Assembly (NCBI RefSeq): GCF_900112175.1
Contig: NZ_FOYT01000002.1
Location: 682,001-746,000 of the forward strand
DNA length: 64,000 bases
From: Halogeometricum rufum
GTDB taxonomy: Archaea > Halobacteriota > Halobacteria > Halobacteriales > Haloferacaceae
Direction: 5' to 3'
A program made the position numbers and the translations under genes. The stretch's first letter is position 1, and each line of letters opens with the position of its first letter. The notes under the pieces are model-generated. The model ran no database searches and was not told the DNA's origin. It was given only the letters and a program-made list of their open reading frames with translations. Positions 44,783 to 54,545 of this stretch are shown piece by piece.

Positions 44783-44864
44783 CGGTCAATAGCGCGTACG
44801 ATTCTCGATTTCGGAGAAGTCTACTCGCGAGGGCGGGCGAACCGAGGGCGAACGCGTCCCCACC

Positions 44865-46346
44865 TCAGTCGTCCGCCGCCGGTGCCGCGCGCGCCGTGTC
44901 CACCACGCCCTCGGTCCACGTCCCCCGGAGGAACCAGAGGCCGGCGACGACGGCGCTTGCGACGTTCGAGAACGCGATGGCGTACCAGATGCCGGTCACG
45001 CCGAGGCCCGTCCACTCGACGAGGGCGTAGGCGGGCGGGATGCGGAGCACCCACAGCGAGAGCAAGGAGAACGCCATGGCGGTCCGGGTCGAACCGCTCC
45101 CGCGGAACCCGCCCGAGACGACCCGGAAGACGCCGAGGAAGGCGAACGCGGGCGCGATGATGCGGAGGTAGTCCACGCCGATGGCGACGACGTTCGGTTC
45201 GCCCGGGATGAACACCGCGACGATGGGTTCGGCGAAGAGGGTGCCCACGACGCTGACGACGGCGAGAGCGCCCGCGATGAGGCCGACGCCGAGGAACACC
45301 GCGCGCTTCGCGCGGTCGGCTTTGCCCGCGCCGAGGTTCTGCCCGACGGCGGTTTCGACGCCCTGTTGGAGGCCGATGGCCGGCAGGAACACCAGCGAGT
45401 TGAGTCGGTTGCCGATACCGAACGCGGCGACGGCCGCGGAGGTGTCGACGCCGGCCGCCGTCGCGCCCGCGTAGGCGACGAGTGCCGTCAGGGCCGTCAC
45501 GCCGAGGGCGCGCGTGGACTGCTCGATGCTCGTCGGAGCGCCGATGCGCACTATCTTCCGCACCGTCTCGACCTTCAGGAGGAGGTCCTCCGTCGAGAGG
45601 TGGATGCCCACCCGTCCGGAGAAGAGCAGACCGAACCCGACGAGAGCGCCGACGCCGCGGGAGAACACCGTCGCGACGGCGGCGCCCTGCACGCCCATGC
45701 CGGCGAACCCGGTCAGGCCGTACAGCGTCGACTGGAGGTCGGCCAGTCCGAGCACGCCGAACAGGGGGTTGCCCTGGAACCCGAGGATGAGGAACGGGTC
45801 GATGACGACGTTCAGCACGACGCCGAACGCCATCAGGTACATCGGCGTGCGCGTGTCGCCCCACCCGCGTAGAAGCGCCTGAAAGATGAAGAAGCCGAAC
45901 ATGAAGTAGACGCCGAGGAAGATGGTCCGCGTGTACGACACCGACAGCGCGTGGACCTCGGTGCCGGGGGTCGTGCCGATGAGGGGCAGGAGCACCGGCG
46001 CGACGAGGTAGCCCACGGCGGAGAAGACGACGGAGAGCAGGGTGACGAAGGCGATGGTCTGCCCCGCGACGTGGTCCACCCGGTCGTCGTTGCCCGCGCC
46101 CTTGTTCTGGGCGACCAGCACGGTGCCCGCGACGGTGAACCCGCCGCCGATGGATATCATGAGGAAGACGATGGGCCACGAGAACGAGAGCGCCGAGACG
46201 GCGTTCTCGCCGACGCGGCCGACCCAGAACGTGTCCGCGAGGTTGTAGCCCACCTGCATCAACTGCGAGAGGACGATGGGGAGCGAGAGGACGAGGAGCG
46301 GTTTCAGCATGCCCCCTTCGGTGAGGGTCACGTCGCGCGAACTCAC
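44865..46346 (-). CDS. MATE family efflux transporter
   Basis: A 493-residue membrane protein with about twelve helices in two homologous halves; [20 protein letters not shown] and [20 protein letters not shown] at the N-terminus are typical MATE sequence, and [20 protein letters not shown] marks the second half. It exports drugs or metabolites using H+ or Na+. It starts with GTG at 46346, overlapping the tetR stop by 4 bp, so TetR probably controls it as part of one operon. Confidence 0.94.
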   Translation of the reverse strand: MSSRDVTLTEGGMLKPLLVLSLPIVLSQLMQVGYNLADTFWVGRVGENAVSALSFSWPIVFLMISIGGGFTVAGTVLVAQNKGAGNDDRVDHVAGQTIAFVTLLSVVFSAVGYLVAPVLLPLIGTTPGTEVHALSVSYTRTIFLGVYFMFGFFIFQALLRGWGDTRTPMYLMAFGVVLNVVIDPFLILGFQGNPLFGVLGLADLQSTLYGLTGFAGMGVQGAAVATVFSRGVGALVGFGLLFSGRVGIHLSTEDLLLKVETVRKIVRIGAPTSIEQSTRALGVTALTALVAYAGATAAGVDTSAAVAAFGIGNRLNSLVFLPAIGLQQGVETAVGQNLGAGKADRAKRAVFLGVGLIAGALAVVSVVGTLFAEPIVAVFIPGEPNVVAIGVDYLRIIAPAFAFLGVFRVVSGGFRGSGSTRTAMAFSLLSLWVLRIPPAYALVEWTGLGVTGIWYAIAFSNVASAVVAGLWFLRGTWTEGVVDTARAAPAADD

Positions 46347-47023
46347 CGCCCGTCACCTCCGTCCGCGACCAGCGAGGAGAGGACGAACTCGTCGAGTGCG
46401 GCCGCCACCTCCCCGGGGGCGTCGTCGTCGCCCAGCGTCACGCGTTCGCTCCGCGCGCCGTCGAGTGCGTCGACGAGGAGTCGGGCCGTCCGGTCGGCGT
46501 CCACGTCGCGGAACGCTCCCGTCTCGACGCCGTCGCGGATGACGTCCGCGATGCGGGCCCGGATGACGCCCATGTTCGTCCGCAACTGCTCGCGATAGGC
46601 GTCCTCGTACGGGGCCTGCATCCGGACTTCGAGGATGGCGAGGCCGAATCGGTCGTACTCCGCGTCCTCGGTCCCACCGTCGTCCGCCGCGTCGGTCCCG
46701 CCGTCGCCCACGTCGCTCTCGACCGACTCGTCCTCTGGCAGCATCCGGGCCACGAGGCCGCGAAGTCGCTCTTCGGGGTCCTCGTCCTCGGTGTCCTCGA
46801 ACTTCTCCTCGAACCGTTCGAGGAGGTATCGGAGGAACGCCACCAGCAGGTCGCGCTTCGTGTCGTAGTGGTAGTGGAGGAGAGAGGAACTCACGTCCGC
46901 CTCGTCCGCGATGTTCTGCATCGTCAGCCGGGCGAACCCGCGGGCGCAGAGCGCCCGATAGGTCGCCTCCATCACCGTCTCGTGCACGTCGGGGGGTGCC
47001 GACGCGTCCGTCCGTTCGGTCAC
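46343..47023 (-). CDS. TetR family transcriptional regulator
   Basis: A 226-residue regulator starting with GTG at 47023. The N-terminal HTH is [40 protein letters not shown] (recognition helix) and [20 protein letters not shown]. The ligand domain contains an acidic insert ([20 protein letters not shown], near residues 96-115). First gene of a two-gene operon with MATE. A perfect 14-bp palindrome immediately upstream is the likely operator. Confidence 0.93.
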   Translation of the reverse strand: MTERTDASAPPDVHETVMEATYRALCARGFARLTMQNIADEADVSSSLLHYHYDTKRDLLVAFLRYLLERFEEKFEDTEDEDPEERLRGLVARMLPEDESVESDVGDGGTDAADDGGTEDAEYDRFGLAILEVRMQAPYEDAYREQLRTNMGVIRARIADVIRDGVETGAFRDVDADRTARLLVDALDGARSERVTLGDDDAPGEVAAALDEFVLSSLVADGGDGR

Positions 47024-47025
47024 TA

Positions 47026-47039
47026 ACTGACTAGTCAGT
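47026..47039. promoter_or_regulatory. Palindromic TetR operator
   Basis: ACTGACTAGTCAGT (47026-47039) is a perfect palindrome 2 bp upstream of the tetR GTG, followed by a further CAGT. Between TATA and start codon it would block transcription when bound, giving self-control of tetR-MATE. Confidence 0.7.
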
Positions 47040-47119
47040 CAGTCGCGGTAGAAAGGGTTTCGGTTCGTAGGCACCTGTCGGCTAACGAGAACGAACGTTC
47101 GTGAGAGACGGGGGCCGTC

Positions 47120-48472
47120 TCAGTCGTCCGCGACGGCGGACTCGACCGCCGGTGCGCGCCGTCGCTTCTCGGCGATGCGGTCGGCACACTCGTATCCCGC
47201 GACGATGCCGCCGTTCAGCGACCGTTCGGGGTACTGCGCCGCGGAGGCCATCCCCGCGTAGTAGACGCCGTCGGCCACGTCGTCGCCGAGGTCGTACGGC
47301 ACCACCAGGTCGAGGTAGCCGCGTTCGTAGATGGGGCCCGCGCGGGGGTTGCGCGCGACGCGGAACTCCTCGACCGCCGCGCGGTCGAAGTCGGGGAACA
47401 TCCGCGCGATCTCGTCGAACCACACGTCCGCCACCTCGTCGTCGTCCATCTGCCAGAGGTCCTCGTGGGGGCCCTGGACGTAACTGGCGACGTACAGGAG
47501 GTGGTCGCCGCCGTAGCGTTCCCGGGGGACGAAGTTCGTGTGCTCGATGAGCGACCCGAACGGGGCGTCGTGGGCGACGTTGAGCCAGTAGGTGTCCATC
47601 AGCGACTCCGACATCGTGGCGAGACCGCAGACGGCGCCCTGGAACTCGATGTCGCACTCGTGGCCGGTCAGGTCCTCGAGGACGTTCGGCATCGCCGCGA
47701 CGACCACGTCGTCCACCTCGTGCGTCGCGGTTCCGTCCGCCGTCTCCACGGTGAGCGAATCGACCGACTCGCCGTCGGTCGCCAACTCCGTCACGCGCGC
47801 GTCCGTCGTGATGTTCTCGCGGCCGACGGCGTCCACGAGGGCGTCCAAGAGGGGCCGGAACCCGCCGTCGAAGTAGCCGAGAATCTCGCCGCGCAGGAGG
47901 TCCCGTTCCCCGCGGAAGCGGACGCGTCCGAGGAACCACGCGGCCGAGACGTCCTCCTTTCGGTCGCCGAACTTCCCGTCCAAGAGCGGGTCGACGAAGT
48001 TGTCGTAGACGCTCTGCGTCGTGTGTTCGACCACGAAGTCGCGGATGGGGACGTGTTCGTACTCGCTCAGGTCGTCGTAGGCGTCGAAGTCGGGGCGGCC
48101 GCCGCGCACGTCGATGCCCTGCGTGAGCATCCCGAGGCGGAACTTGTCGTAGAGGCTCATGTGCGGGTAGGCGGCTATCTGCCACGCGGTGTCAAGGGGG
48201 TGGACGGTGCCGTCCACGTAGTAGGCGTTCTTGCCGACGCGCCACTCCAGTCGGTCGCCGAGGCCCAGTTCCTGAGCGAGTTCGACGATGGTCTCCTCGG
48301 ACTTCGAGAGGTGGTGGTAGAACTTCTCGATGTCGTCGCCGGCCGTCTCGTAGACGGCGGCCAGACCGCCCACGTCGTCCGTGGCTTCGAACACCTGCAC
48401 GTCGTAGCCGTGTTGTCGCAACCGATACGCCGCAGCGAGTCCCGCGATTCCGCCACCGACGACGCCTATCAT
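47120..48472 (-). CDS. FAD-dependent amine-oxidase-type oxidoreductase
   Basis: A 450-residue flavoprotein of the protoporphyrinogen oxidase/UDP-galactopyranose-mutase-like group. The FAD motif is IGVVGGGIAGLAAAYRLRQH (2-21) with the following ATDDVGGLAAV, and the C-terminal FAD block is GVYYAGMASAAQYPERSLNG. The middle (FDGGFRPLLDALVDAVGREN) is also typical. Such genes are often annotated as NAD(P)/FAD-dependent oxidoreductases in sugar or carotenoid pathways; the substrate here is unknown. Confidence 0.88.
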   Translation of the reverse strand: MIGVVGGGIAGLAAAYRLRQHGYDVQVFEATDDVGGLAAVYETAGDDIEKFYHHLSKSEETIVELAQELGLGDRLEWRVGKNAYYVDGTVHPLDTAWQIAAYPHMSLYDKFRLGMLTQGIDVRGGRPDFDAYDDLSEYEHVPIRDFVVEHTTQSVYDNFVDPLLDGKFGDRKEDVSAAWFLGRVRFRGERDLLRGEILGYFDGGFRPLLDALVDAVGRENITTDARVTELATDGESVDSLTVETADGTATHEVDDVVVAAMPNVLEDLTGHECDIEFQGAVCGLATMSESLMDTYWLNVAHDAPFGSLIEHTNFVPRERYGGDHLLYVASYVQGPHEDLWQMDDDEVADVWFDEIARMFPDFDRAAVEEFRVARNPRAGPIYERGYLDLVVPYDLGDDVADGVYYAGMASAAQYPERSLNGGIVAGYECADRIAEKRRRAPAVESAVADD

Positions 48473-48566
48473 GGGTCGGGCTAAGCGGGCCCGTGGAAAA
48501 TCCGTTTCGCTCGTTCGCAGAAGGAGGATTTATCGCACACGAGCGGAGAGAGATACATATACGGGG

Positions 48567-50435
48567 ATGGACGGGTCAGTAAGTTGGCAGTTCGTCGCGT
48601 ACGCACCACCGTTGTTGGTCGCCGCAGCGGTCCTGTTCGGACTCTCGCTGTACCTCGCCGGGCGGCACGACGTCCGAGAGCGGTTGCCGGAGGCGAACGT
48701 CGCCGCCCTCCTCCTCGGCGCGGCGGCCGTCTGGATTGGCGCGTACGGACTCGAACTGCTCCGCACGGATTACGCGACCAAGGTGCTTCTGAACCGCGTC
48801 GCGTACTTCGGGAGCGCGACGCTGCCGGTGCTCTGGTACGAGTACGTCCGCATCCACGTCGGCGGCGCGGAGGCCATCTCCCGGCGCAGACGGCTCGCCC
48901 TCTGGGCCGTCCCGGCCGTGACGCTCGCGTTGGTGCTCACGAACGGGTGGCACTCGCTGGTCTGGCAGCGGGTCTACCTGAACGACGCGATGGGCTTCGT
49001 CTCGCTCGTCAACGAACACGGGCCGGCGTTCTACGCGTTCTTCCTGTACGCCTACGGGGTCATCTTCGTCGGCATGGCCCGTCTCGTCGCCGTCGCACGC
49101 GATACGAGCGGCACCCGGCAGACGCAGGAGGTGACGCTGCTCGTCGGGGCCGCACTCCCGGCCGTCGGCGGCGCGATATACGCCGCCCCGTGGAACCCGT
49201 TCCCGCAGGTGAACCTCCCGGCAGTCGCGTTCGCGGCGGCCGCCGGCACAGTCGCGTGGAGCGTCGTCCGGCACGGGCTGTTCACCGTCGTCCCCGTCGG
49301 TTGGCGAGCGGTCGTCGAACAGCTCGACGAGGCGGCCATCGTCGTCGACGAGGCGGGACGCGTCCTCGCGTACAACCCCGCCGCGGAGGCGTACATGTCT
49401 CGGGACCCGGTGGCGACGTACGGCGCGGACGGCCGGGACGTGCTGCATCCGACCGTCGCCACCGCGGCGTGGCCGTCGGACGGTGGCGAAACGGCGACCG
49501 ACGGCGGGGGGACAGTCGACGGCGGGACGGTCACCACCCGGAGCCTCGAACGAGTCGGCGAGGGCGTCCGGCACGTCGAGATACGGCGCTCGCCGCTCCG
49601 GGAGCGCGGCCGGCGGACGGGGTCCGTCGTCGTCGTCCGCGACGTGACCGACCGGCGCCGCCGGGAGATGCGTCTGCAGGCGCAGAACGAGCGACTCGAC
49701 AAGTTCGCCTCGGTGGTGAGCCACGACCTGCGGAACCCGCTCAGCGTCGCCCGCGGCTACGCCGAGTTGGCCCGAGAGACGGGCGACGACGAACACTTCG
49801 AGCGAATCGACGAGGCGCACGACCGCATCGAACGAATCGTCAGCGACCTCCTCGTCCTCGCCCGCGAGGGCGACGTTCTGGGCGAGACGGAGACGGTGGT
49901 GCTGTCCGCCGCGGCCGAGTCGGCGTGGCAGTCCGTCGACGTCGGCGGCGACGCCGAGAGCGACGACGGGACGCCGACGCTGGTCGTCTCGGACGAGGCG
50001 ACGTTCGAGGCCGACCCGGACCGGCTTCGACACCTGTTCGAGAACCTCTTTCGGAACGCCGTCGAGCACGGCTCTCGACGTGCCTCCGGTCGCTCTGCTC
50101 CCGGAGACAGCGTGGAGCACGGCTCCACGAGCAGCCGGCCAGCGGCCGACGACGCCGTCGAGCACGGGTCCGCGAGCGACGCGACGGCGCCCGACGGCCT
50201 CACCGTCGAAGTCGGGGCGCTCCCCGACGGCGGGTTCTACGTTCAGGACGACGGACCCGGAATCCCGGGGTCGGACCGCGAACACGTCTTCGAGCGGGGC
50301 TTCAGCACCGACGAGGGGACGGGACTGGGGTTGGCCATCGTCGACGAGATAGCCAGCGCACACGGCTGGGAGTCGAGGGTCGCCGAGTCCGCCGCGGGCG
50401 GCGCACGCTTCGAGTTCGCGCCCGTGAGCGAGTGA
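48567..50435 (+). CDS. 7TM-type membrane histidine kinase
   Basis: A 622-residue sensor. Residues ~8-240 carry seven membrane segments (histidine-kinase 7TM sensor module), ~248-365 a PAS-like domain, then HisKA with the phospho-acceptor H386 in ASVVSHDLRNPLSVARG, and an HATPase with N-box LFENLFRNAVEHGS (490-503), DDGPGIP (561-567) and GTGLGLA (584-590). Between the N-box and DDGPGIP is a 40-residue insert where VEHGS recurs twice (516-520, 531-535). No response regulator lies beside it. ATG at 48567 places TM1 correctly. Confidence 0.92.
   Translation: MDGSVSWQFVAYAPPLLVAAAVLFGLSLYLAGRHDVRERLPEANVAALLLGAAAVWIGAYGLELLRTDYATKVLLNRVAYFGSATLPVLWYEYVRIHVGGAEAISRRRRLALWAVPAVTLALVLTNGWHSLVWQRVYLNDAMGFVSLVNEHGPAFYAFFLYAYGVIFVGMARLVAVARDTSGTRQTQEVTLLVGAALPAVGGAIYAAPWNPFPQVNLPAVAFAAAAGTVAWSVVRHGLFTVVPVGWRAVVEQLDEAAIVVDEAGRVLAYNPAAEAYMSRDPVATYGADGRDVLHPTVATAAWPSDGGETATDGGGTVDGGTVTTRSLERVGEGVRHVEIRRSPLRERGRRTGSVVVVRDVTDRRRREMRLQAQNERLDKFASVVSHDLRNPLSVARGYAELARETGDDEHFERIDEAHDRIERIVSDLLVLAREGDVLGETETVVLSAAAESAWQSVDVGGDAESDDGTPTLVVSDEATFEADPDRLRHLFENLFRNAVEHGSRRASGRSAPGDSVEHGSTSSRPAADDAVEHGSASDATAPDGLTVEVGALPDGGFYVQDDGPGIPGSDREHVFERGFSTDEGTGLGLAIVDEIASAHGWESRVAESAAGGARFEFAPVSE
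50058..50171. repeat. Repeated AVEHGS-coding units inside the kinase gene
   Basis: Three copies of a segment around GTSGAGCACGGSTC coding (A/S)VEHGS start at 50058, 50109 and 50154, about 51 and 45 bp apart. The first is the true N-box end; the others form the insert. Confidence 0.7.
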
Positions 50436-50501
50436 CGAACGGCTGAACGGCGAGTTCTCCGCTTCGCTACCTTTTTATTCGCAGTTGGGGAAAAAAACGC
50501 C

Positions 50502-51377
50502 ATGCGAACGGTTAGGGCACCCGCGACGAGTGCGAACCTCGGGAGCGGCTTCGACGTCTTCGGCGTCGCCCTCGACCGACCTGCGGACGTGATTCGAGTC
50601 GAACGCGCCTCGCGAACGACCATCGACGTGACGGGCGTCGGCAGTCAGTACATCCCCGAAGACCCGGAGAAGAACGTCGTCGGCGCCGTCGCGGAGGCGC
50701 TGGACGCCCCGGCGCACATCGAGATAGACAAGGGCGTCAGACCGTCGTCGGGGCTCGGGTCCTCGGCGGCGAGTGCCGCCGGCGCCGCCCTCGCGCTGAA
50801 CGCCCTGTACGGTCGCGGCCTCTCGCGGACGGAGTTGGTGCCCGTCGCCGCCGAGGGCGAGGCCGTCGTCTCCGGCGAGGCGCACGTCGACAACGTCGCG
50901 CCCGCCCTCCTCGGCGGCTTCACCGTCGCCCGCGAGGACGAGGTGACCACCGTGGAGGCGGACATCGCGCTGGTCGCCTGCCTGCCGGAGATAGCCGTCT
51001 CGACGCGCGACGCCCGCAGAGTCGTCCCCTCGCACGCCGACATGGAGGACGTCGTCCACACCGTCGGATCGGCGGCGACGCTCACCGTCGGGATGTGCCG
51101 GTCGGACCCCGAACTCGTCGGCCGCGGGATGGACGAACGACTCGTCACGCCCGCCCGGTCGGAACTCATCACCGGCTACGGGGGCGTCCGGTCGGCGGCA
51201 CTCGACGCCGGCGCGACGGGCGTCACCGTCTCCGGCGCCGGCCCGTCCGTCCTCGCCGCCTGCTACCCCGACGACCGACGCCGCGTCGCCGCCGCGATGA
51301 TAGACGGCTTCGAGGACGCCGGCGTGGAGGCGCGCGCGTACCAGACGCGCGTCAGCGACGGCGCGACCCTGTTCTGA
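50502..51377 (+). CDS. thrB: Homoserine kinase
   Basis: A 291-residue GHMP kinase phosphorylating L-homoserine for threonine synthesis. N-terminal VRAPATSANLGSGFDVFGVA, the ATP loop PSSGLGSSAASAAGAAL (near residues 81-97) and the C-terminal GVTVSGAGPSVLAAC are diagnostic. CTTTTTATTC at 50471-50480 lies ~25-30 bp ahead of the ATG, fitting a leaderless promoter. No other threonine genes are in the window. Confidence 0.95.
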   Translation: MRTVRAPATSANLGSGFDVFGVALDRPADVIRVERASRTTIDVTGVGSQYIPEDPEKNVVGAVAEALDAPAHIEIDKGVRPSSGLGSSAASAAGAALALNALYGRGLSRTELVPVAAEGEAVVSGEAHVDNVAPALLGGFTVAREDEVTTVEADIALVACLPEIAVSTRDARRVVPSHADMEDVVHTVGSAATLTVGMCRSDPELVGRGMDERLVTPARSELITGYGGVRSAALDAGATGVTVSGAGPSVLAACYPDDRRRVAAAMIDGFEDAGVEARAYQTRVSDGATLF

Positions 51378-51503
51378 GCCCCGGACGACCGCGGATGCAC
51401 ACGGCCAGTCGGTCGATTCAGCCTCCGTGGCTGCCGCTAGCGTGGTTCGAGACAACACGTCTTCGAGCAGATATTTCACGCCGACCGGCGTAGTTTCGGC
51501 TGT

Positions 51504-51989
51504 ATGAAACGAGCACTCGTCGTCGTCACGCCCGGGAACCGCGGGCGTCGCCTCCTCCGCGAAGCGGGAGCGTACGCCGAAGGCACAGACACCGAACTCG
51601 TCCTCCTCACCGTCGTTCCGGAGGAGGAGTTCGAGGAGAAACGCCGAGCGGTCGCCGAAATCGGCTCCTCGGACGCCGTCTACACCCTCGAACAGGCCGA
51701 GGAGTCGGCCGAACGCGAGGCGACAACCGTCGCCGACGACGCGTTGGCGGGACTCGACGTCTCCTACCACGCCGTCGGCACCATCGGCCGCGAGGCCGAC
51801 GCCATCCTCGACGTGGCCGACTCCGAGGACGCGGAGCACGTCTTCCTCGGCAGTCGCCGCCGGTCGCCCGCCGGGAAGGCCCTGTTCGGCGACGTGGCGC
51901 AGACCGTCCTCTTAGAGTTCGACGGTCCCGTGACGCTCCTGATGGGCGAAGACGTGGACGAGACGCCCGGCACCGACGCCGTCGCGTAG
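51504..51989 (+). CDS. Universal stress protein-like
   Basis: A 161-residue UspA-fold protein: KRALVVVTPGNRGRRLLREA, LVLLTVVPEEEFEEKR, and the C-terminal nucleotide-type loop VFLGSRRRSPAGKALFGDVA with a final strand PVTLLMG. The loop is less canonical than in the Usp at 13582, so ATP binding is less certain. The acidic tail EDVDETPGTDAVA is extra. Confidence 0.85.
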   Translation: MKRALVVVTPGNRGRRLLREAGAYAEGTDTELVLLTVVPEEEFEEKRRAVAEIGSSDAVYTLEQAEESAEREATTVADDALAGLDVSYHAVGTIGREADAILDVADSEDAEHVFLGSRRRSPAGKALFGDVAQTVLLEFDGPVTLLMGEDVDETPGTDAVA

Positions 51990-52078
51990 TCGTCGACGAC
52001 CGCCAGACGGTGATTTTTCGACGACCGACCGCCGCGACGCGCAGCGTCTTCGAACGGCAGTGAATCGAACGAGAGCAA

Positions 52079-52124
52079 GTCGAACGACGGCGAGTTAAAC
52101 GGGAGCGAGTCGAACGACGGCGAG
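52079..52124. repeat. 30-bp-period direct repeat
   Basis: GTCGAACGACGGCGAG occurs at 52079-52094 and 52109-52124, inside a longer imperfect 30-bp repeat (GAGC-AGTCGAACGACGGCGAG-AACG). Non-coding, between convergent stress-protein and pdxS genes. Confidence 0.65.
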
Positions 52125-52146
52125 AGAACGAGCGTCCGGAAGCGAC

Positions 52147-53055
52147 TCAGACGCCGCGGCCCTGCAGTTTCTCCTCGTCGGGCAGCGTGGCGTTCGCCTC
52201 GCCCTTCATCCCCGCGCCGAGGTTCGAGGAGATTTCGGCGAGTCGCTCGGGGTCGTCCCAGTTGTTGACCGCCTCGACGACGGCCTCGCCCATCTCCTCG
52301 GGGTTCTCGGCGCCGAAGATGCCGGACCCGACGAAGATGCCGTCGCAGCCGTGGTGCATCATCAGGGCGGCGTCGGCGGGCGTGGCGATGCCGCCGGCGG
52401 CGAAGTTGACGACGGGCAGGCGGCCCATCTCGGCCGTCTCGTGGACGAGTTCGGCGGGCGCTTCGTGTTCGCGGGCCCACTTCTCGCGCTCCTCGAACGT
52501 CTTCCCTTCGATTTCGCGGATTGCGCCCTTGATGTTGCGCTGGTGGTGGACGGCCTGGTTCACGTCGCCCGTGCCGGCCTCGCCCTTCGTGCGAATCATC
52601 GCCGCGCCCTCGTCGATGCGGCGGAGCGCCTCCTGCAGGTTGCGGGCGCCGCAGACGAACGGCGCGGTGAAGTCGCGCTTGTCGATGTGGTAGCGGTCGT
52701 CGGCGGGCGTCAGCACCTCGCTCTCGTCGACCATGTCCACGCCGATGGCCTCCAGAATCTGCGCCTCCTTCGTGTGTCCGATGCGGGACTTGCCCATCAC
52801 CGGGATGGAGACGGAGTCGATAATCTCCGACACGTCGGCGGGGTCGGCCATCCGGGCCACGCCGCCGCGCTTGCGGATGTCCGCCGGGACGGCTTCGAGC
52901 GCCATCACCGCGACTGCGCCGGCCTCCTCGGCGATTCGCGCCTGCTCGGCGTCGACGACGTCCATAATGACGCCGCCCTTCTGCATCTGCGCGAAGCCGC
53001 GCTTGACGAGTTCCGTCCCGCGACGGAGTTCCTCTAGATCAGTCTCCTCGGGCAT
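52147..53055 (-). CDS. pdxS: Pyridoxal 5'-phosphate synthase lyase subunit PdxS
   Basis: A 302-residue TIM-barrel enzyme making PLP from ribose 5-phosphate, glyceraldehyde 3-phosphate and ammonia from PdxT. Signature regions: [47 protein letters not shown]-like [20 protein letters not shown], and [19 protein letters not shown] with [12 protein letters not shown]. PdxT is not in the window. Length and sequence normal for archaea. Confidence 0.97.
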   Translation of the reverse strand: MPEETDLEELRRGTELVKRGFAQMQKGGVIMDVVDAEQARIAEEAGAVAVMALEAVPADIRKRGGVARMADPADVSEIIDSVSIPVMGKSRIGHTKEAQILEAIGVDMVDESEVLTPADDRYHIDKRDFTAPFVCGARNLQEALRRIDEGAAMIRTKGEAGTGDVNQAVHHQRNIKGAIREIEGKTFEEREKWAREHEAPAELVHETAEMGRLPVVNFAAGGIATPADAALMMHHGCDGIFVGSGIFGAENPEEMGEAVVEAVNNWDDPERLAEISSNLGAGMKGEANATLPDEEKLQGRGV

Positions 53056-53108
53056 GTCCTGAGGTTACGGTCGGACCCACTTAAGCCCAACCAGTGCGCG
53101 GTCGAACG

Positions 53109-53495
53109 TCAGTCGCGCCGGACGTCGCAGCCGAGGTCCGAAAGCGCCGCGAGCGCCGACTCCGCGTCGTCCTCGGCGACGAGGACGTGGTCCGTGGAGT
53201 ACGCCGACAGGACGAACACCGCCACGTCGCGTTCGGCGAGCGCCGACGCCACCGCGGCGAGAAACCCGACCAACTCGAAGGGGAGGACGACGTCGAACGT
53301 CAGGAGCGTCCACCCGGGGTTCGTCCGGGTGACCGCTCGCTCGTCCACTCGCGCCTCGGGGACGACGTGGGTCCGCTCCCGTCCGTCGTCTACCGTCGCG
53401 AACGCACCGGGCACGTCGCCGTCGGCGGTGACCACGGCGTACGTGTCGGGCGCGACGACGACGGGACAGCCTTCGAGGACGGACGAGGGGTCCAT
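53109..53495 (-). CDS. ACT-domain (CASTOR-type) protein
   Basis: A 128-residue protein made of two ACT-like halves, the second with WTLLTFDVVLPFELVGFLAA, VASALAERDVAVFVLSAYST and DHVLVAEDDAESALAALSDL. Such small proteins are thought to bind amino acids and regulate metabolism. Downstream of pdxS start on the same strand, ~50 bp upstream of it, so possibly co-transcribed. Confidence 0.85.
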   Translation of the reverse strand: MDPSSVLEGCPVVVAPDTYAVVTADGDVPGAFATVDDGRERTHVVPEARVDERAVTRTNPGWTLLTFDVVLPFELVGFLAAVASALAERDVAVFVLSAYSTDHVLVAEDDAESALAALSDLGCDVRRD

Positions 53496-53694
53496 GCGTC
53501 CCGTCGGCGAGCGACGACGATAGCGCTACGAATCCGGACGTCGAGCGCCCCGAGCGGCGGTTCCGCGCGACTGCGGCGCGGACGCCGGGGACGCACCGAT
53601 GCAAGCGCGGTGACGCATCGGTGCGAAACTCGGGGGATGTGCCCACCCCCGACGGAACCGCCACCGATTTGTATCGGTCGGACTTCCCCCACAC

Positions 53695-54447
53695 ATGGCA
53701 CCGTCCACCGGTCTCCGACGCCTCGCGGACGGCGACGGACTCCCGCCCGCGGACCGACTGCCGTGGTGGCTCTCGCCGCTCCCCGAGTGGCTGGAGAACG
53801 TCGGTCTCAACCTCGTCTGGGTCGTCGTCGCGATAAACCTCCTCGGGACGGCGTTCGGCTTCTGGTACTACGGCTTTCACCCGATTCCGCTGTCCGACCC
53901 GTTGATAACGTGGCAGTTCGCCGCCGAACCGGTCGTCATGTGGCCGTTCGTCCCCGACAGTCCCATCGCGACGCTGTTCATCGCCGCCGCCTTCGGCCTC
54001 TGGAAACTCGGTCGGACGAACGAGTACGTGAACGCGCTGGCGTTCTTCGGCTGCTGGAAGCTCGGCCTGTGGACGCCGTTCGTCCTCGCGACGTTCTCGG
54101 AGGCGTTTCTGGAGATAAATCCGCTCCCGATGTACCTGTTCCTGTTCTTCAGCCACCTCGCGATGGTCGTCGAGGCGTTCGTCATTCACCGCATCTCGGA
54201 CTTCCCGGTGCGCGCCGTCGCCGTCGCCGTGGTCTGGTACGGCTTCAACGACGTGGTGGACTACTTCTATCCCATCGTCGGCGACCCCCACCACACGTCG
54301 CTCCCCCTCGCGGACGCCGCCCCGTTCGCCGGCAGCACCGTCCTCCAGATAGCCGCCGCGGGCGCCGTCGTCCTGACGCTGGTGGCGACGTTCACGTCGC
54401 TCGCGACGCGCGTGAAGAAGTTGGAGTCGGGGTCGCTGCGGCCGTAG
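53695..54447 (+). CDS. DUF1405 membrane protein (first copy)
   Basis: A 250-residue protein with about six membrane segments. Family-like blocks: LNLVWVVVAINLLGTAFGFW, PFVPDSPIATLFIAAAFGLW, WKLGLWTPFVL and WYGFNDVVDYFYPIVGDPHH. I recognise it as DUF1405 (a conserved archaeal/Bacillus membrane family of unknown function). A related gene lies at 55686-56354 on the other strand; the two flank the enolase-type gene. Confidence 0.85.
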   Translation: MAPSTGLRRLADGDGLPPADRLPWWLSPLPEWLENVGLNLVWVVVAINLLGTAFGFWYYGFHPIPLSDPLITWQFAAEPVVMWPFVPDSPIATLFIAAAFGLWKLGRTNEYVNALAFFGCWKLGLWTPFVLATFSEAFLEINPLPMYLFLFFSHLAMVVEAFVIHRISDFPVRAVAVAVVWYGFNDVVDYFYPIVGDPHHTSLPLADAAPFAGSTVLQIAAAGAVVLTLVATFTSLATRVKKLESGSLRP

Positions 54448-54545
54448 CGCCCGGCGTCGGGGCCGGCAGTCGGGTCTCGGAAGTCGCCCGCGGCCCTAGA
54501 AAGTGGGGTGGTACACTGATACCCCCGGACGTTCAACGTCCATCG

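Noticed and set aside
48471-48566. Upstream ATG for the histidine kinase
   Set aside because: The added 32 residues are Arg-rich and precede the first membrane helix; they include the gene's likely promoter region.
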